From Sulfitobacter sp. (GTDB lineage: Bacteria; Pseudomonadota; Alphaproteobacteria; Rhodobacterales; Rhodobacteraceae): DNA of 22,369 nucleotides. The stretch spans positions 1 to 22,369 of the forward strand of contig JAGXHD010000224.1 in NCBI GenBank assembly GCA_024636395.1, given 5' to 3'. Below, one piece after another: positions 15,864 through 22,368 of this stretch. Below the pieces are notes generated by a model. The model made no database searches and was not told the origin of the DNA. It saw nothing but the letters and a program-made list of their open reading frames with translations. The translations under genes were made by a program, and so were the position numbers. Numbering within the stretch: the first letter of the stretch is position 1; every line of letters starts with the position of its first letter.

Positions 15864-16594
15864 TGTGCGGCCACCGCACCGGCATAGAAGGCATTTAGCG
15901 CGTCGATCTGATCCAGCAGCTGTGCCTTTGCGGAGACGATATCGGCTTGAATTGCCGTGCGGGCGGCGACGGGATCGCCACTCTCAATGGCGGCCAGAAC
16001 GGCGTAGTGCAACGTGTTCAGATCCGCTGTGCTGGTGTCGTAATAGCCGGCGACCACGGGACCCATCCTGAGCCAAAGCCCGCGCAGGGATCTTTGCAGA
16101 TTGGGCATGTCGGCGGCACCGCTCAGCGCGAGATGAAACTCCTGATTGCACTGGGTCGCCAGCGCCGCGTCACCGCGTGCCGTGGCGCGGTCGGTGCGCG
16201 TCAGCAGGCTGCGCAGCGCGTGGTGCTCTGCGGGCGTGGCACGCTCGGCGGCGCGCTCGGCGGCGAGTCCTTCGAGCAGCAGTCGCATATCGAGAATTTC
16301 CAGATAATCGGCGCGCGTCATCACCGGTACGCGCACATCCTTGGAGGAACGTTGCTCCAGTACCCGCTCGTGGGTGAGCTGATTGATTGCATCGCGGATG
16401 GGGGTTGTGCTCACACCCAGCTGCTCGGCCAGCCCACGAATCGTCAGCTTGTCGTTCGGGCGCATCTCGCCGTTGAGCAGACCTGTGGCGATGCGGTTGT
16501 AGACCTGCTCCCCGAGGCTTGTGTGGTCAAGCGCGCTGCGTAGGTTTTGCAAGCCGCGTCTTCTCTGGATCTGCGTATTTGATGTATGATGCAT
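15860..16594 (-). CDS. GntR-family regulator, FadR/FCD subfamily
   Basis: This 244-residue regulator has a GntR winged helix at about residues 27-92 (LGEQVYNRIATGLLNGEMRP, LTIRGLAEQLGVSTTPIRDA, LEQRSSKDVRVP). It is followed by an all-helical FCD ligand-binding domain with LDMRLLLEGLAAERAAER, NQEFHLALSGAADMP and LHYAVLAAIESGD. FCD proteins sense small acids and often bind a metal through Asp/His residues; the last expected His appears to be Asp in IQADI. The start is uncertain. ATG 16594 has no good ribosome site and lies inside a palindrome. A TTG at 16552 has GAGAAG upstream and would give 230 residues that keep the whole helix-turn-helix. The gene is divergent from the aminotransferase and overlaps the LysR gene start. 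Confidence 0.9.
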   Translation of the reverse strand: MHHTSNTQIQRRRGLQNLRSALDHTSLGEQVYNRIATGLLNGEMRPNDKLTIRGLAEQLGVSTTPIRDAINQLTHERVLEQRSSKDVRVPVMTRADYLEILDMRLLLEGLAAERAAERATPAEHHALRSLLTRTDRATARGDAALATQCNQEFHLALSGAADMPNLQRSLRGLWLRMGPVVAGYYDTSTADLNTLHYAVLAAIESGDPVAARTAIQADIVSAKAQLLDQIDALNAFYAGAVAAQ

Positions 16595-16603
16595 CAAAAA
16601 TAC
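16575..16603. promoter_or_regulatory. candidate GntR operator at the regulator/aminotransferase divergence
   Basis: Arms TTTGATG (16578-16584) and CATCAAA (16592-16598) flank a 7-base spacer, with partial extension to GTA and TAC on the outside. The 10-bp palindrome TGATGCATCA (16587-16596) is nested within it. The element covers the annotated GntR ATG and lies about 90 bp upstream of the aminotransferase start, as expected for autorepression and control of the divergent gene. Binding by this GntR is inferred. The remaining 16604-16692 gap holds no convincing sigma-70 promoter by eye. Confidence 0.5.
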
Positions 16604-16692
16604 TTGCCATACTCCGCCCCGAAACGCTAGCACATTGAGAGACAGCCGGAGAGGCCCGGCGATGTTTGAATTTTTGAGAAGTGGATAGAGAC

Positions 16693-18063
16693 ATGGACAT
16701 GCGGCCCAACTCCGACGAAGCGCGCGATATGGCGTATCATTTCCATGGTTATACCAACGCACAGGCGCATATGGAAAAGGGTCCCATGGTCATCGACCGG
16801 GGCGAGGGCGTCTATGTGTTCGACAAAAGCGGGAAGCGCTACCTCGAAGCGATGGCGGGTTTGTGGAGTGTAGCGCTCGGATTTGACGAGCGGCGCCTGA
16901 TGGATGCGGCCTATGCGCAGATGCAGAAGCTGCCGTTTTACCACACGTTCTCGCACCGCTCGCACGGGCCCACGATCGATTTGGCGGAAAAGCTGGTGCA
17001 GATCGCTCCCGTGCCGATGAGCAAGGTCTTCTTTACCAATTCCGGTTCGGAGGCCAACGACACCATTCTTAAGATGCTCTGGTACCGCTCTAACGCGATG
17101 GGCAAGCCCGAGAAAAAGAAGGTCATCTCGCGGGTGGGGGGCTATCACGGGGTCACGGTCGCCTCCGCCTCGATGACGGGGATGCCGGGCAATCACCGCT
17201 CCTTCGATCTGCCCATCGCGGGGATTTTGCACACCACGTTTCCGCACTACTGGCGCGAGGGGCAGGAGGGTGAGAGCGAAGAGGCCTTTGCCACCCGCTG
17301 CGCCGAGGATCTCGATGCGATGATACAGGCGGAAGGGCCCGAGACGGTCGCGGCGTTCATCGCGGAGCCGGTGATGGGGGCCGGCGGCGTGATCGTGCCG
17401 CCCGCGACCTATTGGGAGAAGATACAAGCCGTTCTGGCGCGGTACGATATTCTGCTCATCGCCGACGAAGTGATCTGTGGCTTTGGCCGGACCGGCAATA
17501 TGTTCGGCTCGACCACATTCGACATCCGCCCTGATGTGCTGACGATGTCGAAGGGGATCACCTCATCTTATTTCCCGTTTTCGGGCTTCATGATGAACGA
17601 TCGGTTTTATGAGCCCATCGCAGAGGAAAGCGGCAGGATCGGCGTGCTGGGCCACGGCTATACCGGCGGGGGGCATCCGGTGGGCGCGGCTGTGGCGCTG
17701 GAAAACATCAGGATCATCGAGGAACGCGATCTGGTCGCCAATGCCGCGGAGCGCGGGACGGAGTTACAGGCCGGGCTTGCGCGGTTTGTGGATCATACGC
17801 TGGTGGGTGAAGCGCGCGGTGTGGGCCTGATTGGGGCGTTGCAGCTGGTGGCGCCCGAGGGGCGCGAGGATGAATTCACCCCCGGCAAGCTGGGTGTTCA
17901 TCTGGGCGGGATCATGCTGCGCAATGGCATGGTATCGCGCAACATGGTCGACGCGATGGCATTCTGCCCGCCGCTGATCATCAGTCAGGCCGAAGTGGCG
18001 CAGATGATGGACATCGTCGAGCGCAGTCTGGCGGAGTTCACATCAGATCTTGGCCTCGCGTAA
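16693..18063 (+). CDS. class III omega-aminotransferase (PLP-dependent)
   Basis: This enzyme of about 456 residues should move an amino group from an omega-amino compound to a keto acid such as pyruvate. Class III landmarks are all present: LEAMAGLWSVALGF, the PLP-phosphate loop NSGSEANDT (116-124), Tyr151-His152 in GGYHGVTVAS, Asp258 in LLIADEVICGFGRTG, and the Schiff-base Lys287 in TMSKGITSSYFP. The sequence style (MAGLW, RPEKKKxISR, HYW) is that of Roseobacter omega-transaminases acting on beta-alanine, taurine, putrescine or similar amines. The start is ambiguous between GTG 16681, ATG 16693 and ATG 16699; 16693 was chosen, but no strong ribosome site decides it. It is divergent from the GntR gene and probably shares its operator. 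It is likely the deaminating step for the compound taken up by the adjacent transporter. Confidence 0.92.
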   Translation: MDMRPNSDEARDMAYHFHGYTNAQAHMEKGPMVIDRGEGVYVFDKSGKRYLEAMAGLWSVALGFDERRLMDAAYAQMQKLPFYHTFSHRSHGPTIDLAEKLVQIAPVPMSKVFFTNSGSEANDTILKMLWYRSNAMGKPEKKKVISRVGGYHGVTVASASMTGMPGNHRSFDLPIAGILHTTFPHYWREGQEGESEEAFATRCAEDLDAMIQAEGPETVAAFIAEPVMGAGGVIVPPATYWEKIQAVLARYDILLIADEVICGFGRTGNMFGSTTFDIRPDVLTMSKGITSSYFPFSGFMMNDRFYEPIAEESGRIGVLGHGYTGGGHPVGAAVALENIRIIEERDLVANAAERGTELQAGLARFVDHTLVGEARGVGLIGALQLVAPEGREDEFTPGKLGVHLGGIMLRNGMVSRNMVDAMAFCPPLIISQAEVAQMMDIVERSLAEFTSDLGLA

Positions 18064-18073
18064 CGCGCGGGTG

Positions 18074-18775
18074 TTACGAGGAGGTGACGAGCGGACCGAC
18101 CGCGACGACGGCCCCTGTTGGCGCACCTGTGGGTGAGCCGCCGGGAGGCTCGTCACTGATCGCAAGTGTGCCACCGATCATCGCTTCGCGCAGGTCGGCG
18201 GGGACGGTCAAGAGGGCCTCAGTGCTGGATGGCAGCACCCCCAATGACACGGGAGCCGAAGCACCCTCGGCGATCAGCCAGAGCTGGAACACGCGGCCAT
18301 CGGCCGGAGCGCCCGCGGCCCTTTCGATATTGATCTCGCCCGAAACCGGATCAAACAGCGCCTGTACCACCACGGCACGATCTTCTGCCATGATCTCCGC
18401 GACAAAGGTGGGGCCAGTCGGACCAAACAGGAATGAAGGCGCAAAATAGAGGGCAAAGGTGAGGGCTGCCGCGAGGAGAGCCGTGCCGCCGCGCCAGCTG
18501 GACAGCCGTGCAAACGGGGAGCGTGACGGCTGCGTGCTTTCTGTGAAGAGCTTCGCCTGAATTCTAGCCTTGACCCGCGCCGGTGCCGGCGTCTCCGCAA
18601 TGTCGTCGGCCAGACGGACGAGCCCTTCCTCCCAGTCGCGCAACATCTCACGCAATGCAGGCTCGTCGCGCAAGCGCTGTTCAACCGCAAGACGGCTGTC
18701 TGCATCCAGCAGATGCAGCGCATATTCCCCGATCAGGGAAATATCGTCTTGGGGTTGGTCGTCGGCTTGGCTCAT
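18074..18775 (-). CDS. RskA-type anti-sigma factor
   Basis: This is a 233-residue single-pass inner-membrane regulator. The N-terminal cytoplasmic part (residues 1-80; EYALHLLDADSRLAVEQRL, LRDWEEGLVRLADDI) resembles an anti-sigma domain without the HxxxCxxC zinc motif. One TM helix follows at about 97-117 (TALLAAALTFALYFAPSFLF). The periplasmic domain is of the RskA C-terminal type, with RVFQLWLIAEG and the characteristic ending ISDEPPGGSPTGAPTG. The start is ATG 18775, whose ATGA overlap with the sigma-factor stop shows translational coupling and identifies its partner. It converges on the aminotransferase gene with a 10-base gap. It should hold the sigma factor inactive until a periplasmic or envelope signal triggers release. 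Confidence 0.9.
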   Translation of the reverse strand: MSQADDQPQDDISLIGEYALHLLDADSRLAVEQRLRDEPALREMLRDWEEGLVRLADDIAETPAPARVKARIQAKLFTESTQPSRSPFARLSSWRGGTALLAAALTFALYFAPSFLFGPTGPTFVAEIMAEDRAVVVQALFDPVSGEINIERAAGAPADGRVFQLWLIAEGASAPVSLGVLPSSTEALLTVPADLREAMIGGTLAISDEPPGGSPTGAPTGAVVAVGPLVTSS

Positions 18776-19314
18776 CGGCTCAGACAGTCTTTCAGTTTTA
18801 TCAGGCTTCGGCGAAGCCAAGTACGCATGGTGTTGATCGGCACACCTGCACGGTCTGCCAGATCGCTGTATGTGTCGCCATCAAGGTAGGCGCCACGCAC
18901 GCAGTCCGCGTGTTTTTTCTCCAGTTCGTCGAGACACATGTCGATCTGGGCGCGCTCGGAGCTTTGGATCGCCGCCTCTTCGGGCGTCGGTCCGCTGGCG
19001 GCCAGATCAAATACCTCTTCGACCCTTTTGGCAGGCGCTTTTCGGGCGCGCAGGCGGTCGATGGCCAGATTGCGCGCAATCGTGATCAGCCAGGTCATCG
19101 GGGAATACCCGTTGACTGCATAGCTGTCGGCCTTGCGCCATATTCTGACATAAACATCCTGAAGCGCGTCTTCCGCTTCTGCCGTGTTGTTCAACACACG
19201 CAGGCATACGCCAAAGAGTTTCGCCGAGGTTGCGTCATAGAGCGCAGAGAATGCCGCGCGGTCGCCCATGGCGGTGCGCAGAATATAGCTTTCAATGTCG
19301 GCAACTGTTGTCAT
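18772..19314 (-). CDS. ECF-type RNA polymerase sigma factor
   Basis: This 180-residue sigma-70 family protein has only regions 2 and 4. Region 2 covers about residues 20-95 (AFSALYDATSAKLFGVCLRV, AEAEDALQDVYVRIWRKADSY, MTWLITIARNLAIDRLRARK). Region 4 covers about 122-175 (LDELEKKHADCVRGAYLDG, YSDLADRAGVPINTMRTWLR). It is the SigK/RskA-like type, consistent with the coupled anti-sigma gene. The start at ATG 19314 is the first Met and aligns with the family N-terminus, though AAAGG sits almost against the ATG. The upstream region contains AAACG-TCC-CGTTT (19347-19359), a short inverted repeat. The regulon cannot be deduced from the window; autoregulation is usual for such pairs. Confidence 0.93.
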   Translation of the reverse strand: MTTVADIESYILRTAMGDRAAFSALYDATSAKLFGVCLRVLNNTAEAEDALQDVYVRIWRKADSYAVNGYSPMTWLITIARNLAIDRLRARKAPAKRVEEVFDLAASGPTPEEAAIQSSERAQIDMCLDELEKKHADCVRGAYLDGDTYSDLADRAGVPINTMRTWLRRSLIKLKDCLSR

Positions 19315-19474
19315 GCCTTTGTTTTAGGCAACTGGGTGGGTTGTGTAAACGTCCCGTTTGCAAGGAGAAACAAATTCCGCCGGGTATCAGGAGCTGTGGC
19401 TGCACCCGATTGTGACGGGCGCGGCGCGGCCCTCGTTTCTACCTGTGGTAATCCCGACTGTCGCGGCGTGCAGA

Positions 19475-19488
19475 TTGATCCGGGTCAA
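19475..19488 (+). promoter_or_regulatory. FNR/FnrL-type operator
   Basis: TTGAT-CCGG-GTCAA matches the FNR-family consensus TTGAT-N4-ATCAA in nine of ten arm positions, and the common alphaproteobacterial FnrL variant fully. Its centre (19481.5) is 41.5 bases before a start site predicted from the -10-like TATTTT at 19511-19516, which is the class II activator position. Low-oxygen activation of the downstream small gene is inferred. Confidence 0.7.
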
Positions 19489-19510
19489 TGCGCAGCTGCG
19501 GTGCGGGGGC

Positions 19511-19516
19511 TATTTT
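19511..19516 (+). promoter_or_regulatory. -10 element of the small proline-rich peptide gene
   Basis: TATTTT sits at -12 to -7 if transcription starts near 19523. That geometry fits a class II FnrL promoter with the box at 19475-19488, leaving a 20-base leader that contains the AAAGGA ribosome site at 19531-19536. The rest of the 19315-19542 gap must also hold the sigma-factor promoter on the other strand; no clear match was seen for it. Confidence 0.5.
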
Positions 19517-19542
19517 GCTCAAACACCAAGAAAGGACAAACC

Positions 19543-19722
19543 ATGAAGCAGCAAAAACCCCCGCCTCCTGTCGAGGTGCCCATGCCCGCCGATCCGGTAT
19601 CCGGACCAATCGGGCCGGAAATCCGCACTCCTAAAAATACGCCCGCAAACATACCTGCCGAAAATCCACCTGTGGAAGACCCGCAGGAGGATCCTTTCGA
19701 GGACGGCAATTTTCCGGTTTAG
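19543..19722 (+). CDS. small proline-rich acidic protein, unknown function
   Basis: This is a 59-residue protein of no recognised family. It starts MKQQKPPPPVEVPMP and ends DPFEDGNFPV. Seventeen of 59 residues are Pro, spread along the whole chain, and the C-terminal third is acidic (VEDPQEDPFEDG). There is no Leu, Cys, His, Trp or Tyr, no signal peptide and no membrane segment, so it is almost surely disordered or in polyproline helix. Support for a real gene comes from a strong Shine-Dalgarno (AAAGGA, six bases from the ATG) and a well-spaced FNR box and -10 element. It converges on the universal stress protein gene with a 24-base gap. The PPPP run suggests dependence on EF-P. A coincidental open frame is possible but unlikely given the upstream signals. 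Confidence 0.65.
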   Translation: MKQQKPPPPVEVPMPADPVSGPIGPEIRTPKNTPANIPAENPPVEDPQEDPFEDGNFPV

Positions 19723-19746
19723 AGGGTCAGCCCCGCAAGTGCCCTG

Positions 19747-20592
19747 TCAGTGTGCGAAGAGCACCGGCAGGGTCGTTTGATCCATCATCTCGCGGGTTGT
19801 TCCGCCGAAAACGGTCTGGATCATGCGGGCATGGCCGTAGGCACCCATCACCACCAGATCGCTGCCGAGATCGCGGGCGCGATCCTGAATACAGGCGGCA
19901 ACAGCGCGGCCACCGCTCGGAAACTGCGATAGAGTGACGGTGCAGCCGTGATGGCTCAGCCACGCGGCGACATCCGCGCCGGGATCCTGACCGCCCTGCT
20001 CCGCCGTGCCGACCGGATCGATGCAGGCGATTACCACCTCTTTCGCGTCGAGAAGATAGGGCAGGGCGGCATGGACCGCGCTCGCAGCCGCTTTGCTGCT
20101 GTCCCACGCGACAATGATATTCTGCGGCTTCAGTCCTGCGGAGCCATTGAGAAGGAACCCGACAGGCGAGAGGAAGAGGACACCGGCGGCGGCCTCGCGC
20201 AGGAATTCCGGTGTCTCGCGCAGGCTCGAGGCGAACTGCACCTCGTCGCTGACCCGTGCGGCGCGGGCGACGTGATGCTTGATATCGACACCCACACACA
20301 TGGCTGGCTGCACATCGCCGGAGGCGCCGGTTTTCGCCAGGACCTGCTCGATTTGGTCGACACGTTCCTTCAGTTCTCCTTTTGCGGTGGCGATCACATT
20401 GCTCCAATCATCCGGAACCACGAGCCCGCCGTAGGTGAACCCGCCGTAGAAATAGGTGGGCAAGCTGGGCGCGGACTCCAAAAGAAGACAGAGCAGATGA
20501 TCCCCGCTCTCGAAGGCGGCATCAGCTGCCGCACGTATCTGTGCATCTTCTGTGCTTTTGTTGATCACAAAGGTAATTGTGCGGCGTTTCAT
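19747..20592 (-). CDS. tandem-domain universal stress protein (Usp)
   Basis: This 281-residue cytosolic protein has two Usp domains. The N-terminal half (MKRRTITFVINKSTEDAQIR) is divergent and lacks an obvious nucleotide loop. The C-terminal half starts at KPQNIIVAWDSSKAAASAVH and carries the ATP-binding signature VVMGAYGHARMIQTVFGGTT near the end, followed by TTLPVLFAH. Tandem Usps of this kind are linked to stress survival and low-oxygen metabolism in related bacteria. The start at ATG 20592 has CGGAG six bases upstream; the open frame to 20709 is not used. A possible FNR-like site lies about 87 bases upstream (20672-20685), and a clear FNR box serves the converging neighbour, suggesting a shared oxygen response. 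Confidence 0.92.
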   Translation of the reverse strand: MKRRTITFVINKSTEDAQIRAAADAAFESGDHLLCLLLESAPSLPTYFYGGFTYGGLVVPDDWSNVIATAKGELKERVDQIEQVLAKTGASGDVQPAMCVGVDIKHHVARAARVSDEVQFASSLRETPEFLREAAAGVLFLSPVGFLLNGSAGLKPQNIIVAWDSSKAAASAVHAALPYLLDAKEVVIACIDPVGTAEQGGQDPGADVAAWLSHHGCTVTLSQFPSGGRAVAACIQDRARDLGSDLVVMGAYGHARMIQTVFGGTTREMMDQTTLPVLFAH

Positions 20593-20671
20593 GGCGCTCT
20601 CCGTTCCTGGGCTCGGCCCGGCCGGGCGGCGGGGCCTTTTCCGCAGACTCGCACGGGCAAACCACAGGCAA

Positions 20672-20685
20672 CTGACAAAGATCAA
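20672..20685 (-). promoter_or_regulatory. weak FNR-like site upstream of the Usp gene
   Basis: On the coding strand this reads TTGAT-CTTT-GTCAG, eight of ten arm positions of the FNR consensus. Its centre is 86 bases before the Usp ATG, a reasonable activator distance, but no good -10 element is seen at class II spacing. The 20593-20874 gap otherwise holds no gene I can support. Confidence 0.4.
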
Positions 20686-20874
20686 GGCGAGCCAAAAACT
20701 GTGCCTCAAGGGCTGCGACCAGCGTCTTTCGCTCGCTCGCGGGCCAGTGCATGGGATCGAGAATACCGGTTAGGGTAGGCAGTTGCGGCCCATTAAACAA
20801 GTCCGCGAAATCCGGCAGGGGCGGCGGAAGGGCTGCGTATTGCTGGTCTTGATCGCGTCTGTCGGGCCCGCGTT

Positions 20875-21528
20875 CTACTTTTTCAGACGATGCTTGTATT
20901 TCTCGTAGAGACGCTGGTTGAGCCGGATGAACTGCGACAGGGCCGAGCCGAGGATGCCCGCGGAATCGCGCACGAGATAGATGTATCCTGTGAGGCTCGC
21001 GATCAGCCCGCCAACGGCGTTCACGACCAGATCGGCCATGGTATCGTTCAGCCCGGATTTCTGCATGTTCAGCCCGAATGTCGTGTCCATCGTGAACTCG
21101 AACACCTCCCACATCGCGCCGACCATCATGGCCACGCAAAAGGCGATAAAGGCGATCGCCGAAGGAGGGGCGGCAAAGCGGTCACCCTCAAAAAGCATGA
21201 ACACAAACAGGAAGCCGGTCAGCCCGAAGCCTACCGCAGCGCTTCCGTGCAGTGCCAGATCCCACCACCACAAACGCTCGTAGAAATCGAAAGCTTCGCC
21301 CAGAAAGATCGACGCAAAGAAAAAGGCCGTGGTGAAAATCAAGAACGGCAGGGGCAAGGTCAACGACCAGCGCGCAGCCAGAAGCGGCGGCAACAGCGAG
21401 AGCGCGAGGGTCGCAAAACTCACGAAAGCCAGCGACCAGCGCGCCAGCCCGAGTGCGACCAGCCCGGCCAGCAGAAGGGCGGCCCAGAGAACGAGGATTT
21501 TGGGATTGCTGTCCTTGATCAAATGCAT
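20875..21528 (-). CDS. YjdF-like polytopic membrane protein
   Basis: This 217-residue inner-membrane protein has about six TM helices and resembles the E. coli YjdF/DUF2238 group. Conserved points are LGEAFDFYERLWWWDLALH (77-94), a Trp-Asp-x3-His pair typical of the group, VGAMWEVFEFTMD (136-148), and GLNDTMADLVVNAVGGLIAS (159-178). The acidic and His residues in membrane segments suggest a transport or catalytic role, but the biochemical function of the family is not known. The C-terminus is basic (RLYEKYKHRLKK), so it likely lies in the cytoplasm. The start at ATG 21528 lacks a good ribosome site. The gene is divergent from the phosphatase/nuclease-family gene with 55 bases between the starts. 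Confidence 0.85.
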   Translation of the reverse strand: MHLIKDSNPKILVLWAALLLAGLVALGLARWSLAFVSFATLALSLLPPLLAARWSLTLPLPFLIFTTAFFFASIFLGEAFDFYERLWWWDLALHGSAAVGFGLTGFLFVFMLFEGDRFAAPPSAIAFIAFCVAMMVGAMWEVFEFTMDTTFGLNMQKSGLNDTMADLVVNAVGGLIASLTGYIYLVRDSAGILGSALSQFIRLNQRLYEKYKHRLKK

Positions 21529-21529
21529 G

Positions 21530-21576
21530 CCGATATATCGGTCCAGGTGTTATTATCTACGATATAGACCCTATAT
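21530..21576. promoter_or_regulatory. palindromes in the divergent promoter region
   Basis: The 55-base gap between two divergent starts contains a perfect 12-bp palindrome CCGATATATCGG (21530-21541) and a second inverted repeat ATATAG-ACC-CTATAT (21562-21576). Both are AT-centred in a GC-rich genome. They may be operators and/or overlap -10 elements for both genes. No regulator is identified. Confidence 0.45.
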
Positions 21577-21583
21577 TAAACGT

Positions 21584-22288
21584 ATGCAGGACACCACAAT
21601 CCGTATCGCCAGTTATAATATCCGCAAGGCCCGCGGCCTTGACCAGCGGCGTAGTCCCGAGCGGACGATCGCCGTGATCAATGCGCTTGGCGCGGATGTG
21701 GTGGTGCTACAGGAAGCCGACAAGCGATTGGGCCAGCGGCTTCCGGCCTTGCCCCGCGCAATGATCGAGTCTGAGACGGATTTTGATCTGCTCGGGGTTT
21801 GCCCCGATGACATCAGCCTCGGCTGGCATGGTAACGCTGTGCTGGTGCGGCGGGGAATTGGGGCGCAGCTGCGCGAGCGGATCACTTTGCCGGGGTTCGA
21901 GCCGCGCGGCGCCGTGCAGCTGACGCTTGATGTCGGCGAAGGTCTGACGCTGGTGGCCACGCATCTGGGCCTGTTGCGCCGTGATCGCCGCGCACAGCTC
22001 GCCGTGCTGGAACATGCGACCACGGGTGATGCGCGGGTTGTGATAGCGGGTGATTTCAATGAATGGTCGGGGCATCGGGGGCTGGAGCCGCTTGCTGAAC
22101 GGTTTGTGACCCACAGCCCTGGGCGGTCCTTTCACGCGCGCCGACCGCTTGCGGGGCTCGACCGCTTTGCGGTCACTCAAGGCATCGACGTCGTCGGGGG
22201 CGGGGTGGAGCAGGGAGCGCTCGCGCGCGTGGCGTCGGATCATCTGCCGGTCTGGTCCGATATCCGGGTACCTGCCGCTGTCCGCTGA
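21584..22288 (+). CDS. endonuclease/exonuclease/phosphatase (EEP) family protein
   Basis: This is a 234-residue metal-dependent phosphoesterase of the EEP superfamily. The complete active-site set is visible: Asn12 in SYNIRKARG, Glu44 in VVVLQEAD, His127 in VATHLGL, Asp157 and Asn159 in IAGDFNEW, and Asp219-His220 in SDHLPVWSDI. No signal peptide is seen, so it should be cytosolic. Substrates of the family range from DNA to phospholipids and inositol phosphates, and the sequence does not decide which. The start at ATG 21584 begins the first core strand; the frame stays open upstream but crosses the divergent gene. No Shine-Dalgarno precedes it, so translation may be leaderless or nearly so. 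Confidence 0.9.
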   Translation: MQDTTIRIASYNIRKARGLDQRRSPERTIAVINALGADVVVLQEADKRLGQRLPALPRAMIESETDFDLLGVCPDDISLGWHGNAVLVRRGIGAQLRERITLPGFEPRGAVQLTLDVGEGLTLVATHLGLLRRDRRAQLAVLEHATTGDARVVIAGDFNEWSGHRGLEPLAERFVTHSPGRSFHARRPLAGLDRFAVTQGIDVVGGGVEQGALARVASDHLPVWSDIRVPAAVR

Positions 22289-22368
22289 ACGAAACCTGTC
22301 AGTACTGGGCGCAGCACCGCACGGAAGATTGCATCCAGAGCGATCTCACAGGCGGGCCGGTATTTCGG
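22240..22368 (-). CDS. possible C-terminal end of a converging gene entering from the right
   Basis: A minus-strand frame open from the right edge reads KYRPACEIALDAIFRAVLRPVL and stops with TGA at 22240-22242, 49 bases inside the EEP gene. The amphipathic helix-like sequence would suit the end of a regulator (TetR-like C-termini look similar). It is only 42 residues, so this is a weak call; the region could equally be non-coding. Confidence 0.25.
   Translation of the reverse strand, partial: PKYRPACEIALDAIFRAVLRPVLTGFVQRTAAGTRISDQTGR

Noticed and set aside
18583..19542. Long plus-strand open frame across the sigma/anti-sigma genes
   Set aside because: It is a shadow of the two well-supported minus-strand genes. 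Only its last 59 codons, after the ATG with a ribosome site at 19543, are accepted as a gene.
20522..20874. Minus-strand frame between the Usp and YjdF-like genes (contains DLFNGPQLPTLTGILDPMHWP)
   Set aside because: It looks partly protein-like, but no start codon has a ribosome site. It runs into the Usp coding region, contains the FNR-like site, and its C-terminal part is the shifted frame of Usp.
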